64,000 nt of DNA, taken from positions 15,010 through 79,009 of the forward strand of contig UQGP01000005.1 in NCBI GenBank assembly GCA_900540625.1, in the 5' to 3' direction. This DNA comes from an uncultured Porphyromonadaceae bacterium (lineage in GTDB: Bacteria; Bacteroidota; Bacteroidia; Bacteroidales; Muribaculaceae). A program made the position numbers and the translations under genes. This document shows positions 8,502-17,988 of the stretch, piece by piece. How positions within the stretch are numbered: position 1 is the stretch's first letter; the number at the start of each line of letters is the position of its first letter. The notes below the pieces were generated by a model. It was not told where the DNA came from. It was given only the letters and a program-made list of their open reading frames with translations, and searched no databases.

Positions 8502-9404
8502 ATGGCACGCAATCTATTAAGCAAATACTTCTGGATTATAGATACCATACGTCGTCGTCGGCGCATCTCGCGCCGCGAGCTGACGGAGCTGTGGCTGAAG
8601 AGTGATGTCTCGGAAGGTCGTGCCCTTACGCGGCGCACCTTCTACAACTATCGTGAGGCCATACTTGACATCTTCGGACTCAGCATCGAGTGCGACAACT
8701 CGACTTTCGAGTATTATATCACCGAAGAAGACGCCCACAACCGCGAAGTGACAGACTGGATGCTCAACAGCGCTGCAGTCAACGATATTATTGCTGCGGG
8801 GCGAAGCGTGGCTTCGCGTATATGCCTCGAAGACGTCCCCAGTGCACGCACCTACTTGGGCGTCATTATCGACGCATTGCGCCAAAACCGTGTCCTCTCC
8901 TTTGATTACAACAACTTTACGCGCAGTCGCCCCGACCGCGATGTCGCACTCGAGCCGTATTTTGTGCGCATATTCCATCAGCGGTGGTACGTCATAGGCC
9001 GCAACGTGCGCGAGAACCGCGTCAAGACCTACGCCCTGGACCGTATGGACCGGGTGCATTTGTCACATAAGACCTTCGAACTGCCTCCGGATGTCAATGC
9101 CGACGACTACTTTCGTGACAGTTTCGGCCTGGTGGTGACGCGAGCCGCCGCCAAGACCGTCACCTTGCGCGTCGACCATGTGCAGGCCAAGTACCTGCGG
9201 GCGTTGCCGTTGCACGCTTCGCAGGAAGAATTTGTGCACGACGGTTTTTCGCTGTTCCGCTACCGTATGCGCATCACCGACGACCTTGTCGAGGAACTTA
9301 TGTCCAAGGCCGACCGTATTACCGTGGTCTCGCCGCCCGAACTGCGCGTGATGCTCATCGACCGTTTGCGTCGCGCCCTCGCCCCCTATGACGAAAACAA
9401 ATGA
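8502..9404 (+). CDS. WYL-domain transcriptional regulator
   Basis: A 300-residue WYL-family protein. The N-terminal 60 residues form a winged-helix-like segment (LLSKYFWIIDTIRRRRRISR, then RRTFYNYREAI). The WYL core, about residues 130-200, includes VLSFDYNNF, LEPYFVRIFHQRWYVIGR and KTYALDRM, the last being the family's ligand-contact strand. The C-terminal WCX part ends near RLRRALAPYDE. WYL proteins act as DNA-binding regulators responding to nucleotides or nucleic acid ligands, sometimes in defence loci; no defence genes adjoin this one. It begins 35 bp after the symporter gene. Confidence 0.85.
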   Translation: MARNLLSKYFWIIDTIRRRRRISRRELTELWLKSDVSEGRALTRRTFYNYREAILDIFGLSIECDNSTFEYYITEEDAHNREVTDWMLNSAAVNDIIAAGRSVASRICLEDVPSARTYLGVIIDALRQNRVLSFDYNNFTRSRPDRDVALEPYFVRIFHQRWYVIGRNVRENRVKTYALDRMDRVHLSHKTFELPPDVNADDYFRDSFGLVVTRAAAKTVTLRVDHVQAKYLRALPLHASQEEFVHDGFSLFRYRMRITDDLVEELMSKADRITVVSPPELRVMLIDRLRRALAPYDENK

Positions 9405-9450
9405 CAGGAAAAACGAAGTCTATATATATTAACTTAACACACAATTGATT

Positions 9451-10140
9451 ATGGAACAAAACGAACAAGTTCGCCTTTCGGCGCTTTCAAACGCTACGAT
9501 GCTCAGTGCCATCGGCGTAACACTTATGTACGGCCTCAGCCTGCTGCTGGCCCTTTTCGCTCCCGGATCTGTCGCAGTGAGCGTCGTGTCTCTCGTTGGT
9601 CTTATCATTTGGCTGGTAGGTATCTACAACACCTCGAGCGTATTCAAAGGCTTCAATGCTGCCGTTGCCGCTTCTTTCGAGCGTCTGTTCAAGGCTCAAC
9701 TGGCTATAGTAATTGCTGCTGTAGCATACGGAGTACTGGTAGCTCTGATACCCCAGATCTTCGGATATAGAGGCCTTAATGCATCTATCGTTATAGTCAA
9801 ACTGCTGACTATCGCATTGTTCGTTTGCCTGCTTATGTACATGGCCAAGAGCAATAACGAAAGCCGTACACTCAAACTTCTCGGTGTCAAATCTATGGGC
9901 AGCGTGTCCGTAGCGTTCACAATCCAGCTCGTCATCCTTGCTGTGTGCGCCTTGGTAGCGCTCATCGTACTCTTCCGTACCGGTGACGTCTTCTCCTTCC
10001 TGTTCAGCAACGGATTTGGCGGCGTGGCAGTGCTGAGCGTTCTGATAGGTCTCGCCGCAATTGTTGCAGCCGTATTCATGATTATCGGCTGGTGGAGCGT
10101 GCGTAACGAACTGGCCCAACTGCCCGCCGACGAAGAATAA
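9451..10140 (+). CDS. Six-helix membrane protein of unknown function
   Basis: A 229-residue protein made almost entirely of hydrophobic segments: about six helices, near residues 15-37, 45-66, 78-100, 112-134, 152-178 and 190-215, with short polar ends and an acidic C-terminus (PADEE). I do not recognise the family. The ATG at 9451 (MEQNEQVRL) is preferred to a TTG two codons upstream. The gene starts 46 bp after the WYL regulator and ends 13 bp before the acyltransferase, so the three could be co-transcribed. No catalytic motif or signal peptide is apparent. Confidence 0.75.
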   Translation: MEQNEQVRLSALSNATMLSAIGVTLMYGLSLLLALFAPGSVAVSVVSLVGLIIWLVGIYNTSSVFKGFNAAVAASFERLFKAQLAIVIAAVAYGVLVALIPQIFGYRGLNASIVIVKLLTIALFVCLLMYMAKSNNESRTLKLLGVKSMGSVSVAFTIQLVILAVCALVALIVLFRTGDVFSFLFSNGFGGVAVLSVLIGLAAIVAAVFMIIGWWSVRNELAQLPADEE

Positions 10141-10153
10141 CACAAGCCTCTGA

Positions 10154-11179
10154 ATGCCTGCTATATCGCAGACATATACACCCATGGCGCCGTCGATGCA
10201 AGACCGCATCGACGGCCGCTATGTGCGTCTTGACGTAGTACGTGCTCTCGCCATAGTTATGGTCGTGGCGATACACTCCGTGCACGAGTACATGGACGAG
10301 AGTGTCTACCAAGCACTGCTGCCATACTTTTGCACGCCGGTGCTTTTCTTTATGACCTCCGGCGCGTTGATATTCCCGGTGCGCAGCGGCCGAGTCTTTG
10401 TAAAACGGCGTCTGCGTGCTTTACTGCCCGCCTTCGCTTTTTGGACGGTAGCATATTTGCTGATGGACTACTACCTGACACCGCATCAGGACGTCAGCAT
10501 CGGGCATCGACTGCTGTATTGCCTATACACCCCGACATGGGGCACGGGGTGGTTTGTACTGGCTATGGCCGGGCTTTACCTCTTTGCCCCCTTCTTGTCG
10601 CCATGGCTCTCCACGGCACGACGCCGCAGCGTCGAGTGGTTTTTGCTACTATGGCTCGCTGCCGGGACTCTGCCCTGGGTCTCGGCACAGACGGCCATAC
10701 TGGACGATGGCGGCGGCTTGTTCTCCGGATTTTACGGCTGTATGGGATATATGGTCGCCGGATACTACCTTACACGCTGGCCCGTATCGACGCGTTCGCG
10801 TCGTTGGCAAGTGTGCTTCTGGACGTTGGCATTCATTTTTGCCGTTCCTTTAACACTCAAAATGAGTGCCGTGGCTACGCGCTGGGGCTATTATGACGCG
10901 GTGACGTCCCTCGCCGGAATCAACGTCATTGCAATCCAAGTCACTCTGTTTGCTATACTGACGGCATTGCCGACACCGCGCGGCATCTTTGCGCGGCTGT
11001 GTATCAGCCTTAGTCGCTGTTCCTACGGCATCTATCTGGCGCATATCGCCATATTGCATTATCTGTTGCGTCTTGCCGACATCGACCTTGGTGTGGCGGC
11101 CAACGGTCTGCTGTCTTTCATCGCATCCTATCTGCTGACACTCGGACTGCGAAAGATAATGTCGAATGTGAGGCGTTGA
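10154..11179 (+). CDS. Acyltransferase 3 family membrane protein
   Basis: A 341-residue polytopic protein of the acyltransferase-3 (OafA/WecH-like) family, which O-acylates sugars of surface glycans or peptidoglycan. The signature near residues 23-45 is YVRLDVVRALAIVMVVAIHS, with the conserved Arg and His. About ten hydrophobic helices follow, including PVLFFMTSGALIFPV and WGTGWFVLAMAGLYLFAPFL. The C-terminal SRCSYGIYLAHIAI is another family motif. The ATG at 10154 is used; a methionine at residue 11 or 15 could be the true start. It closes the block inserted between murD and ftsW. The acceptor is unknown. Confidence 0.85.
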   Translation: MPAISQTYTPMAPSMQDRIDGRYVRLDVVRALAIVMVVAIHSVHEYMDESVYQALLPYFCTPVLFFMTSGALIFPVRSGRVFVKRRLRALLPAFAFWTVAYLLMDYYLTPHQDVSIGHRLLYCLYTPTWGTGWFVLAMAGLYLFAPFLSPWLSTARRRSVEWFLLLWLAAGTLPWVSAQTAILDDGGGLFSGFYGCMGYMVAGYYLTRWPVSTRSRRWQVCFWTLAFIFAVPLTLKMSAVATRWGYYDAVTSLAGINVIAIQVTLFAILTALPTPRGIFARLCISLSRCSYGIYLAHIAILHYLLRLADIDLGVAANGLLSFIASYLLTLGLRKIMSNVRR

Positions 11180-11567
11180 GTGTGGAATTATGGACGGCGA
11201 AAAGTCCTGACGCCATTTTTGCCCCTCAATTTGACCTATACGCCCTCAATTTTAATGCCCTTCGAGCATTCCGAATCCTTCGTTATCCATATTTCGGCCT
11301 ATTCCACATTGTCTCGTTTCTTTTCCATAAAAATTTGGACAAAAACGAGAGGAGGCGGCTGTGCGAGCCGAAAAAATGCGTAATTTTACAACCCGAAACA
11401 CAGCGTCCGCGCCCGAGGCTGCGGACGTCGGCATTCGCTACCGCGTTGACAGCGCGTGTGGCGTGGCCGTTTCTTGTCGGGAGTCCGTCCGTCGGGCGAC
11501 CAGCACGTATGTGTGTTCTCGGAGTTTTAAGTAGACATAAAACACAGGCAAACATATACTTATCCTA
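11180..11567 (+). other. Intergenic region before ftsW
   Basis: This 388-bp stretch separates the inserted block from the resumed dcw cluster and probably carries the promoter for ftsW and the genes after it, although no clear TAnnTTTG box is seen. It contains a duplicated CCCTCAATTT about 20 bp apart (11223 and 11243) and a 7-bp stem CGTCCGC/GCGGACG (11404-11410 with 11421-11427). Its first bases (GTGTGGAATTATG) resemble the repeat-rich block at 43190-43307. The open frames here have no recognisable protein features. Confidence 0.6.
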
Positions 11568-12929
11568 ATGGCAACCAAAGACACAGACACTCCGGCACGT
11601 GCTATGCACTATGACGAAGATGGAATACCCGACCCCGTGCGCAAGCCCAAAGGTGATAGTGCTGCCGCCGATATAGAGGCGGTACGGCCACGCCCGCGTA
11701 GCGACCGGTACATCTGGGGTATATATATCCTGCTGTGCTTGGTTTCGGTGGTCGAACTTTTCAGCGCCTCTTCGCGCGAAATCGTCAACGGGAATGTGCT
11801 GTATCCGCTGATACGCCATGTCGGCCTGCTCGCCATCGGATTTGCGATTATGCTGCTGTTGCAGCGCATGCACTATAACCGAGTCTATAAATGGACGTTC
11901 GTTATAGTCGTCTTGGCGGTTTTGGCTGCGATTTATACCATGTTTTTCGGCAACGTCATCAACGGCGCACGCCGCTCGTTTACGCTGTTGATTGTCACGG
12001 TCCAACCGTCCGAAATACTCAAGATGACGGCGGCACTGCTGATAGCGCGTGTGCTGGCCGTATCGCAGATCAACGGCGGACGCGATATCTCCAATAGAGG
12101 TATAATATTGGTCTCCGTCACGGTGCTGTTCTTCGGTATGCTGCTGATCAAACAAGGCCTCACCAATACCGCTCTACTTATGGCTATAAGCCTGTCAATG
12201 ATGCTTATAGGTGGCGTAAGCTGGCACAAATGGTTAATCGTATTCGGCGTGTATGTCTTGCTTGGCGGCGGATATTTTGGCATCAAGATGCTCTCCGGAT
12301 CGGACTCCGGTCAGGCCGAACGTGTCGAAAACGTGGCCAGCGGTGTCGAGACCGACCGTACGGGCGTGCGAAAGAGTCGTATTCTCAACTTCTTACGCTC
12401 GGACAAATACAATGATTCCATTACCAGCGAAAACCGTCAGGAGCAGTACTCCTACATCGCACAGGCCAACGGCGGCCTTTTAGGCGTCGGACCCGGACGT
12501 TCGCGCGAGGCCGCACGCTTGCCCCTGGCCTTCTCGGACTACATATACGCCATCGTCGTCGAGGATATCGGATTGGTGGGCGGACTGGCGGTAATGCTGT
12601 TGTACTTGTTCCTGCTGTTCCGTGCCGGACGTTTGGCGACAAAATGCACCAAGGCTTATCCGGCGCTATTGGTGATAGGTATGGCCGTATTTATCACCTG
12701 TCAGGCGCTGGTACACATAGGTATAGTCGTGGGCACATTGCCGGTGAGCGGTCAGCCCTTGCCGCTCATATCCAAGGGCGGATCATCGGTCATCATCACC
12801 TCGGTAGCTCTGGGTATTATGCTTAGCGTCAGTCGCCATGCCACGCGCCGCGGCGCACGCGAGGAAATGCGCAATCGCATCACCACGCTCGAGGATAAGG
12901 AATTTGCCGACAACCCAACGGGACTGTAG
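11568..12929 (+). CDS. ftsW: FtsW/RodA-family septal peptidoglycan polymerase
   Basis: FtsW is the SEDS glycosyltransferase that polymerises lipid II at the division septum with its partner penicillin-binding protein. The 453-residue protein has a cytoplasmic N-terminal tail of about 50 residues, then about ten hydrophobic helices. Family motifs include NGARRSFTL, VQPSEILKMTAAL, QEQYSYIAQANGGLLGVGPG and the C-terminal PLPLISKGGSS, which identify SEDS proteins. Assignment to FtsW rather than RodA rests on position before murG-murC-ftsQ-ftsA-ftsZ. The first ATG at 11568 is the only plausible start. Confidence 0.95.
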   Translation: MATKDTDTPARAMHYDEDGIPDPVRKPKGDSAAADIEAVRPRPRSDRYIWGIYILLCLVSVVELFSASSREIVNGNVLYPLIRHVGLLAIGFAIMLLLQRMHYNRVYKWTFVIVVLAVLAAIYTMFFGNVINGARRSFTLLIVTVQPSEILKMTAALLIARVLAVSQINGGRDISNRGIILVSVTVLFFGMLLIKQGLTNTALLMAISLSMMLIGGVSWHKWLIVFGVYVLLGGGYFGIKMLSGSDSGQAERVENVASGVETDRTGVRKSRILNFLRSDKYNDSITSENRQEQYSYIAQANGGLLGVGPGRSREAARLPLAFSDYIYAIVVEDIGLVGGLAVMLLYLFLLFRAGRLATKCTKAYPALLVIGMAVFITCQALVHIGIVVGTLPVSGQPLPLISKGGSSVIITSVALGIMLSVSRHATRRGAREEMRNRITTLEDKEFADNPTGL

Positions 12930-12954
12930 GCACCATACACTTACGAAACAAATC

Positions 12955-14118
12955 ATGCAACCAGATATGGAAACATCCGAAACTGCCGCTAAAGACGGCA
13001 ACAAAAGCCGGGAACTGCTGCACCGCGTCATCATCAGCGGCGGCGGCACCGGCGGACACATCTTCCCGGCGCTGTCCATAGCCGACGAGATACGCCGTCG
13101 CAACCCCGATGCCGAAATACGCTTCGTGGGCGCCAACGGACGTATGGAAATGGAACGTGTGCCGGCGGCCGGTTACCCCATCGAAGGACTGACCATCGCC
13201 GGACTCGACCGTCGACGTCTGTGGCGCAACTTCCGCGTGCTGTGGCTGGCCTGGAAGGCTACACGCCGCTGCCGCGCTTTGGTACGCGATTTTCGGCCCG
13301 ATGTGGCCATAGGCGTCGGCGGATACGCCAGCGGACCGCTGCTCAAAGCCGCACAACGTGCCGGAGTGCCGACCGTACTGCAAGAGCAAAATTCGTACGC
13401 CGGCGTCACCAATAAACTGCTGGGGCATCGCGCTCGCGCCATTTGCGTCGCATACGAAGGTATGGACCGCTTTTTCCCGGGCGACCGCGTCATCCTTACC
13501 GGCAACCCGGTGCGGGCAGCCTTGCGTGACTGCACCCTCACGCCCGCGCAGGCTCGTCAGGCCCTCGGCTTCGACCCCTCACGCCCGCTGGTGCTGGTTG
13601 TGGGCGGCAGCCTCGGCGCCCGTACCATCAATCAAGCCTTGGCCGGTGGCGCCGCAAGTGCCATTGCCGCCACGGGTGCTCAGGTACTCTGGCAGACCGG
13701 TAAGGCGTACGCCCCCGATGCCAATGTCGCCATTCCCGAAGGAGTGCAGGCCACGACATTCATTGCCGATATGGCCACGGCGTATCGTGCCGCCGATGTG
13801 GTAGTGTCGCGCGCCGGTGCCTCCACCATCAGCGAAATACAATTGCTGGGTAAGGCCGCCGTGCTCGTTCCATCGCCCAATGTCGCCGAAAATCATCAGT
13901 ATCACAACGCTATGGCCCTTGTGAAGCGCGATGCGGCCGTATTGGTGACCGATGCGGATGCCATGCGCGACCTTGGCGGCGCCGTCCTCGGCCTTTTAGC
14001 CGACCCGACACGTCGCGAAACTCTGGCCGCAAATGCTGCCGCCATGGGGCGCCCCGAGGCTACGGCCACCATCGTTAATATTATCGAAGACACTGTACAA
14101 CAATCACATACACTATGA
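12955..14118 (+). CDS. murG: Lipid II-forming N-acetylglucosaminyltransferase
   Basis: MurG adds GlcNAc to lipid I, giving lipid II, at the inner membrane surface. From the ATG at 12955 the protein has 387 residues (an ATG at 12967 is equally possible). Frames further upstream overlap ftsW and are not used. The diphosphate-binding loop SGGGTGGHIFPA is at residues 28-39, with the family GVGGYASGP near 120-128, LQEQNSYAGVTNK near 142-154, and the donor-binding GASTISEIQLLGKAAVLVPSP in the C-terminal domain. It starts 25 bp after ftsW and overlaps murC by 4 bp. Confidence 0.96.
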   Translation: MQPDMETSETAAKDGNKSRELLHRVIISGGGTGGHIFPALSIADEIRRRNPDAEIRFVGANGRMEMERVPAAGYPIEGLTIAGLDRRRLWRNFRVLWLAWKATRRCRALVRDFRPDVAIGVGGYASGPLLKAAQRAGVPTVLQEQNSYAGVTNKLLGHRARAICVAYEGMDRFFPGDRVILTGNPVRAALRDCTLTPAQARQALGFDPSRPLVLVVGGSLGARTINQALAGGAASAIAATGAQVLWQTGKAYAPDANVAIPEGVQATTFIADMATAYRAADVVVSRAGASTISEIQLLGKAAVLVPSPNVAENHQYHNAMALVKRDAAVLVTDADAMRDLGGAVLGLLADPTRRETLAANAAAMGRPEATATIVNIIEDTVQQSHTL

Positions 14119-15545
14119 CACAGACTCGCACACTCAAGGATTACGACAATATATACTTTGTAGGCGCAGGCGGCATAGGCATGGCCGCGTTGGTGCGCTA
14201 CTGCCTTCATGCCGACAAGAACGTGGCCGGATATGACCGCACACCTACCGTCTTGACACACAATCTTATAGACGAGGGCGCCGCCATCACCTTCGAGGAC
14301 AATGCCGACGCCATCGGCGAGGCCTTCCGCAATCCAGCAGACACGTTGGTGGTGTACACACCCGCCGTCCCCGAGACCAATTCGATACTCTCGTACTTCC
14401 GCAACGGCGGCTTCGAAGTGGTCAAACGCGCCGTATTGCTGGGCAAAATCACCCACGGAATGCGTGCGCTATGCTTTGCCGGAACGCATGGCAAGACCAC
14501 GACATCCTCTATGGCTGCGTATATCCTTGACCGCGCTCCCGCGGGCTGTAACGCCTTCCTCGGCGGCATCCTGCGCAACGTAGGCAGCAACCTCATACTC
14601 AACGGTTCCAGCGACCTTTGCGTCGTCGAGGCCGACGAATACGACCGCAGCTTCCACCAGCTTACGCCTTATGTCGCCGTCATCACCGCCACCGATCCCG
14701 ACCACCTGGACATCTACGGCACCGAGGAGGCATACCTCGAAAGCTTTGCGCACTTCACCGAATTGATACGCGAAGACGGAGCCCTGCTGTTGCATACCGG
14801 ACTCAAGGTGGTGCCGCGTCCCGCTGCCGGAGTGCGCCGCTACACTTACAGTCGCGATGAGGGAGACTTCCATGCAGCCAATATACGCCGTGGCGGTGGC
14901 GAGATAGTCTTTGACCTTGTACATCCCTTCGGCGACCCGATACGCGATATTTCGCTCGGCGTACCCGTCGAAATCAATATCGAGAATGCCGTGGCCGCTG
15001 CCGGTGCATGCCTTATCGCCCTCGGTGATGACCAATCGCAACTGCCGCACGAGGCCATACGTAGTGCCTTGGCTCGCTTCCAGGGCGCCGAACGCCGCTT
15101 CCAATTCCACCTCAAAGAGCCTATGCCCGGCGGACACGTCATCATCGACGACTACGCACACCATCCCGACGAATTGCGCCAGAGCATCGCGTCCGTCAAG
15201 GCGCTGTATCCCGAGTGCAAGCTCACCGTGGCTTTCCAGCCGCACCTGTACACCCGTACGCGCGATTTCGCCGACCAATTTGCCTCGGCACTCGACCTCG
15301 CTGACGGCGGCGTCATTCTTCTCGATATCTACCCCGCACGCGAACAACCGATACCCGGAGTGACCTCGAAATTGATTTTCGACAAACTTCGCACCGACAA
15401 AAAAGTGCTTATTCCCAAAGAAAAGTTGGTAGATACCGTAAAACATTGTAACTTTGAAATCTTATTGACGGCAGGTGCCGGCGACATCACCAATTATGTG
15501 GATGATATCGTCAGGGAAACCGTTGCCGCGCACGACCAAAAATAA
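14115..15545 (+). CDS. murC: UDP-N-acetylmuramate--L-alanine ligase
   Basis: MurC adds L-alanine to UDP-MurNAc, the first peptide step of peptidoglycan synthesis. The protein has 476 residues. The N-terminal VGAGGIGMAALVRY is the nucleotide-binding fold of MurC. The P-loop is GTHGKTT with Lys127. VVEADEYDRSF and TATDPDHLDIY follow in the central domain, and the C-terminal domain shows DDYAHHPDELR and FQPHLYTRT, a hallmark of MurC/Mpl. The ATG overlaps the murG stop (ATGA, 14115-14118), which suggests translational coupling. C-terminal PGVTSKLI differs slightly from common forms but is in the expected place. Confidence 0.96.
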   Translation: MTQTRTLKDYDNIYFVGAGGIGMAALVRYCLHADKNVAGYDRTPTVLTHNLIDEGAAITFEDNADAIGEAFRNPADTLVVYTPAVPETNSILSYFRNGGFEVVKRAVLLGKITHGMRALCFAGTHGKTTTSSMAAYILDRAPAGCNAFLGGILRNVGSNLILNGSSDLCVVEADEYDRSFHQLTPYVAVITATDPDHLDIYGTEEAYLESFAHFTELIREDGALLLHTGLKVVPRPAAGVRRYTYSRDEGDFHAANIRRGGGEIVFDLVHPFGDPIRDISLGVPVEINIENAVAAAGACLIALGDDQSQLPHEAIRSALARFQGAERRFQFHLKEPMPGGHVIIDDYAHHPDELRQSIASVKALYPECKLTVAFQPHLYTRTRDFADQFASALDLADGGVILLDIYPAREQPIPGVTSKLIFDKLRTDKKVLIPKEKLVDTVKHCNFEILLTAGAGDITNYVDDIVRETVAAHDQK

Positions 15546-15564
15546 GGTTGACAACCAAATAACG

Positions 15565-16503
15565 ATGAAGAAGATACACGCCGAACGTCGCACCGTTGTG
15601 CGCTGCCTGCTATCCGTAGCAATGGCAGTGTACTTGTGTGTCGTTGTGCCTATGGCACGGTCGGCTCGCTCCCATCAGCCGATAGGGATGCCGCTTATCC
15701 TTCTTGAGGATACCCTCGGCGTGCGCTTCGTCACCGCTGCGGACGTCAACGATATACTTACAACGGTATATCCCGAATTGGACACCATGCAGTTGGGACA
15801 TGTCAATACATACCGCCTGCTGGAAGCCCTCTCCGCCAACAATCGCATCGAAAATGCCTCGGTCAATATCTTGGCCGACGGCAAACTGCGTATACGAGTG
15901 GTGCCTATGGTACCCGTGGCACGCGTCTTCCCGGACGACAATACCCCGTCGTATTACGTCAACGCCGTGGGCAAGCGACTGCCCGCCGACCCGCAGCATT
16001 GCGTGGATGTCCCCGTATTGTGCGGCAATTTTACCGACCCGGCAAGTGTGCGCCGATTGCTGCCGATGCTGGCGACGATACATGCCGATGCCGGAGCCGA
16101 TGCGCTTGTGGCCAGTGTCAGCCTCGACCGAGGTACGGGCGACATTATCGTCCATCCCAATGTCGTGGGACACGTCATCAATATGGGGGATACATCTGCC
16201 GTGGCCAATAAATTGGCACGCGTGCGTTCGTTTTACCACAGCGTCATGCCTGTCAAGGGCTGGAACTATTATGATACCGTCAGCGTCAAGTGGAACGGCC
16301 GCGTTGTGGCCACCCGCCGCACCAAGATGCTGCCACAGAGCGTGCTGAATATGTACATAGACAGTTTGGCGGCAGACGATGCCCGTGATTACGTGGACGA
16401 AAGCGTTACTATGCCTCCGGAGATTGACAACCGTAACGGTAAGACGCACGGTGCCAATGAGCCGAAGGACTCTTCTCAAACTACATCAAACAAACACCAA
16501 TGA
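15565..16503 (+). CDS. ftsQ: Cell division protein FtsQ
   Basis: FtsQ is a bitopic inner-membrane protein that links early and late divisome parts. The 312-residue protein has a short basic N-terminus, one helix (about residues 12-30), then a POTRA-like segment: FVTAADVNDILTTVYPELDTM, RIENASVNILADGKLRIRV and PVARVFPDDNTPSYYVNAVG, with the Bacteroidota DI...L...N..IE pattern. The ATG at 15565 is chosen because the signal-anchor starts there; the longer frame overlaps murC. It sits 19 bp after murC and overlaps ftsA by 4 bp. The C-terminal tail is polar and low in complexity. Confidence 0.88.
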   Translation: MKKIHAERRTVVRCLLSVAMAVYLCVVVPMARSARSHQPIGMPLILLEDTLGVRFVTAADVNDILTTVYPELDTMQLGHVNTYRLLEALSANNRIENASVNILADGKLRIRVVPMVPVARVFPDDNTPSYYVNAVGKRLPADPQHCVDVPVLCGNFTDPASVRRLLPMLATIHADAGADALVASVSLDRGTGDIIVHPNVVGHVINMGDTSAVANKLARVRSFYHSVMPVKGWNYYDTVSVKWNGRVVATRRTKMLPQSVLNMYIDSLAADDARDYVDESVTMPPEIDNRNGKTHGANEPKDSSQTTSNKHQ

Positions 16504-17897
16504 CCGACAAAAACATCATCATCGTACTCGAAATAGGCTCCTCGGCTCTTCGTGCCGCGGCAGCCGAAGTCAGCGCCGACTCGATAAGCGTCATCGACGT
16601 CGCGACCGAGAAGCTGGATCAGTGTGTGCGCATAGGCCGCATACAAAATGTGGAGGACGTCACCAATGCCGCTCGCCGCAGCCTTGACGCATTGGAGTCA
16701 TGCAGCGCCCTCGACAATCGCATAATCAAGGCCGTATATGTTGCCGTGGGCGGACGTTCGCTGGAAGCTTCCTATGCCGAAGCTTCGCTCCAATTTCCCG
16801 ATGAACGTGAAATAACGCAAGAAGCTCTCGAGCGTCTCACCGACGAAGCCTGCAACAGTATACCCGAAAGTCGCGAGCTGTTGGACATCCTCCCGCGCAA
16901 ATTTATGGTCAACGGCATGGATACCAAACGTCCGCGCGGAAACCTGGCCAAGAACATCACTGCGCAGTACTCGATGGTTCACTGCAATATGCGCAATATG
17001 CGCAACCTTGAGACCGTCATCGGCGACCGCCTTAAACTGGACTTTGAGTACATTACACGCCCCTTGGCCGAAGCCGAGATGGCATTGAGCGACCGCGAAA
17101 TCAAGGGCGGGTGTGTGCTCGTAGATTTCGGAGCCGAGACCACCACGGTATCCATATACAAGGACGGTGTGCTGCAATATTTGACCACGATACCTCTGGG
17201 TAGCGAGGCCATCACCTGTGACCTTGCGTCCGCCTTGTCCGTCACCGAAGACCAAGCACGCGAAATCAAGGAACGTGTGGCCGATATCATGGCCGAGAAG
17301 CAGGAAGATGCACGCATCAAGGTTATCAATAATACCGTGCGCGAACGCGCGATGCAAATCATAGCCAATATCCTGAAACAAATCGAATTTGCCGGATTCG
17401 AGAACAAGGACATTGCCGGAGGCATTATTGTCACCGGCGGCGGCAGCTTGTTGCGACACTTTGTTCCGTGTCTCGAAAAATATGCCAAGATGCCGGTTCG
17501 GCCGGCCGAGGTCTCGGGTATTCAAGTTCGTGACAATACATTAGTAAGCAGCACATACTTCCCGCTGATGGCCGCGATAGTCGCAGCGGCGCGCAGTGCT
17601 CGACGACCCGAGCCGTTGGAATGCCTCCAAGTCCCGGCGGTCACACCGATTGCCGAAACGGACGATGCCGGTTTCGCGGTAGACAATAACGATAATCCTT
17701 TTGACGGCAGCGGTAGCGGAGTCGAGGTCCCGCCCGGAAAGAACTACGAGGGCAAGGGTGAGGACGAAGACGGCATTGAGGAACCTGCGGAACCCGGAGG
17801 GGCAGGACCGTCGGGATTTAACAAGTTTAAGGAAAAGGTCTCCAAAATGTTCAATAAGGTTATGTCCGGTCCCGACGGAGCTGACGATATGGTGTAA
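16500..17897 (+). CDS. ftsA: Cell division protein FtsA
   Basis: FtsA is the actin-like protein that tethers FtsZ filaments to the membrane and recruits later division proteins. The 465-residue protein has the N-terminal phosphate-1 motif VLEIGSSALRAA, the 1C-domain region with AVYVAVGGRSLEA, the phosphate-2 motif CVLVDFGAETTTVSIY and the adenosine motif GIIVTGGGSLL. A long acidic/glycine-rich linker (about residues 385-440) leads to a C-terminal basic-hydrophobic segment, KFKEKVSKMFNKVM, the expected membrane-targeting amphipathic helix. The start overlaps the ftsQ stop (ATGA at 16500). Confidence 0.95.
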   Translation: MTDKNIIIVLEIGSSALRAAAAEVSADSISVIDVATEKLDQCVRIGRIQNVEDVTNAARRSLDALESCSALDNRIIKAVYVAVGGRSLEASYAEASLQFPDEREITQEALERLTDEACNSIPESRELLDILPRKFMVNGMDTKRPRGNLAKNITAQYSMVHCNMRNMRNLETVIGDRLKLDFEYITRPLAEAEMALSDREIKGGCVLVDFGAETTTVSIYKDGVLQYLTTIPLGSEAITCDLASALSVTEDQAREIKERVADIMAEKQEDARIKVINNTVRERAMQIIANILKQIEFAGFENKDIAGGIIVTGGGSLLRHFVPCLEKYAKMPVRPAEVSGIQVRDNTLVSSTYFPLMAAIVAAARSARRPEPLECLQVPAVTPIAETDDAGFAVDNNDNPFDGSGSGVEVPPGKNYEGKGEDEDGIEEPAEPGGAGPSGFNKFKEKVSKMFNKVMSGPDGADDMV

Positions 17898-17988
17898 CCC
17901 GAGACGACCACGACCACGCATTTGCCAAATCAAAGATATACAGACAATACACTCCTCGCAAACATAAATACACTACTCCTCATAAGAT

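Noticed and set aside
11176..11568. Plus-strand frame between the acyltransferase and ftsW
   Set aside because: Composition and sequence look non-coding; there is no motif and it would overlap both neighbours' ends.
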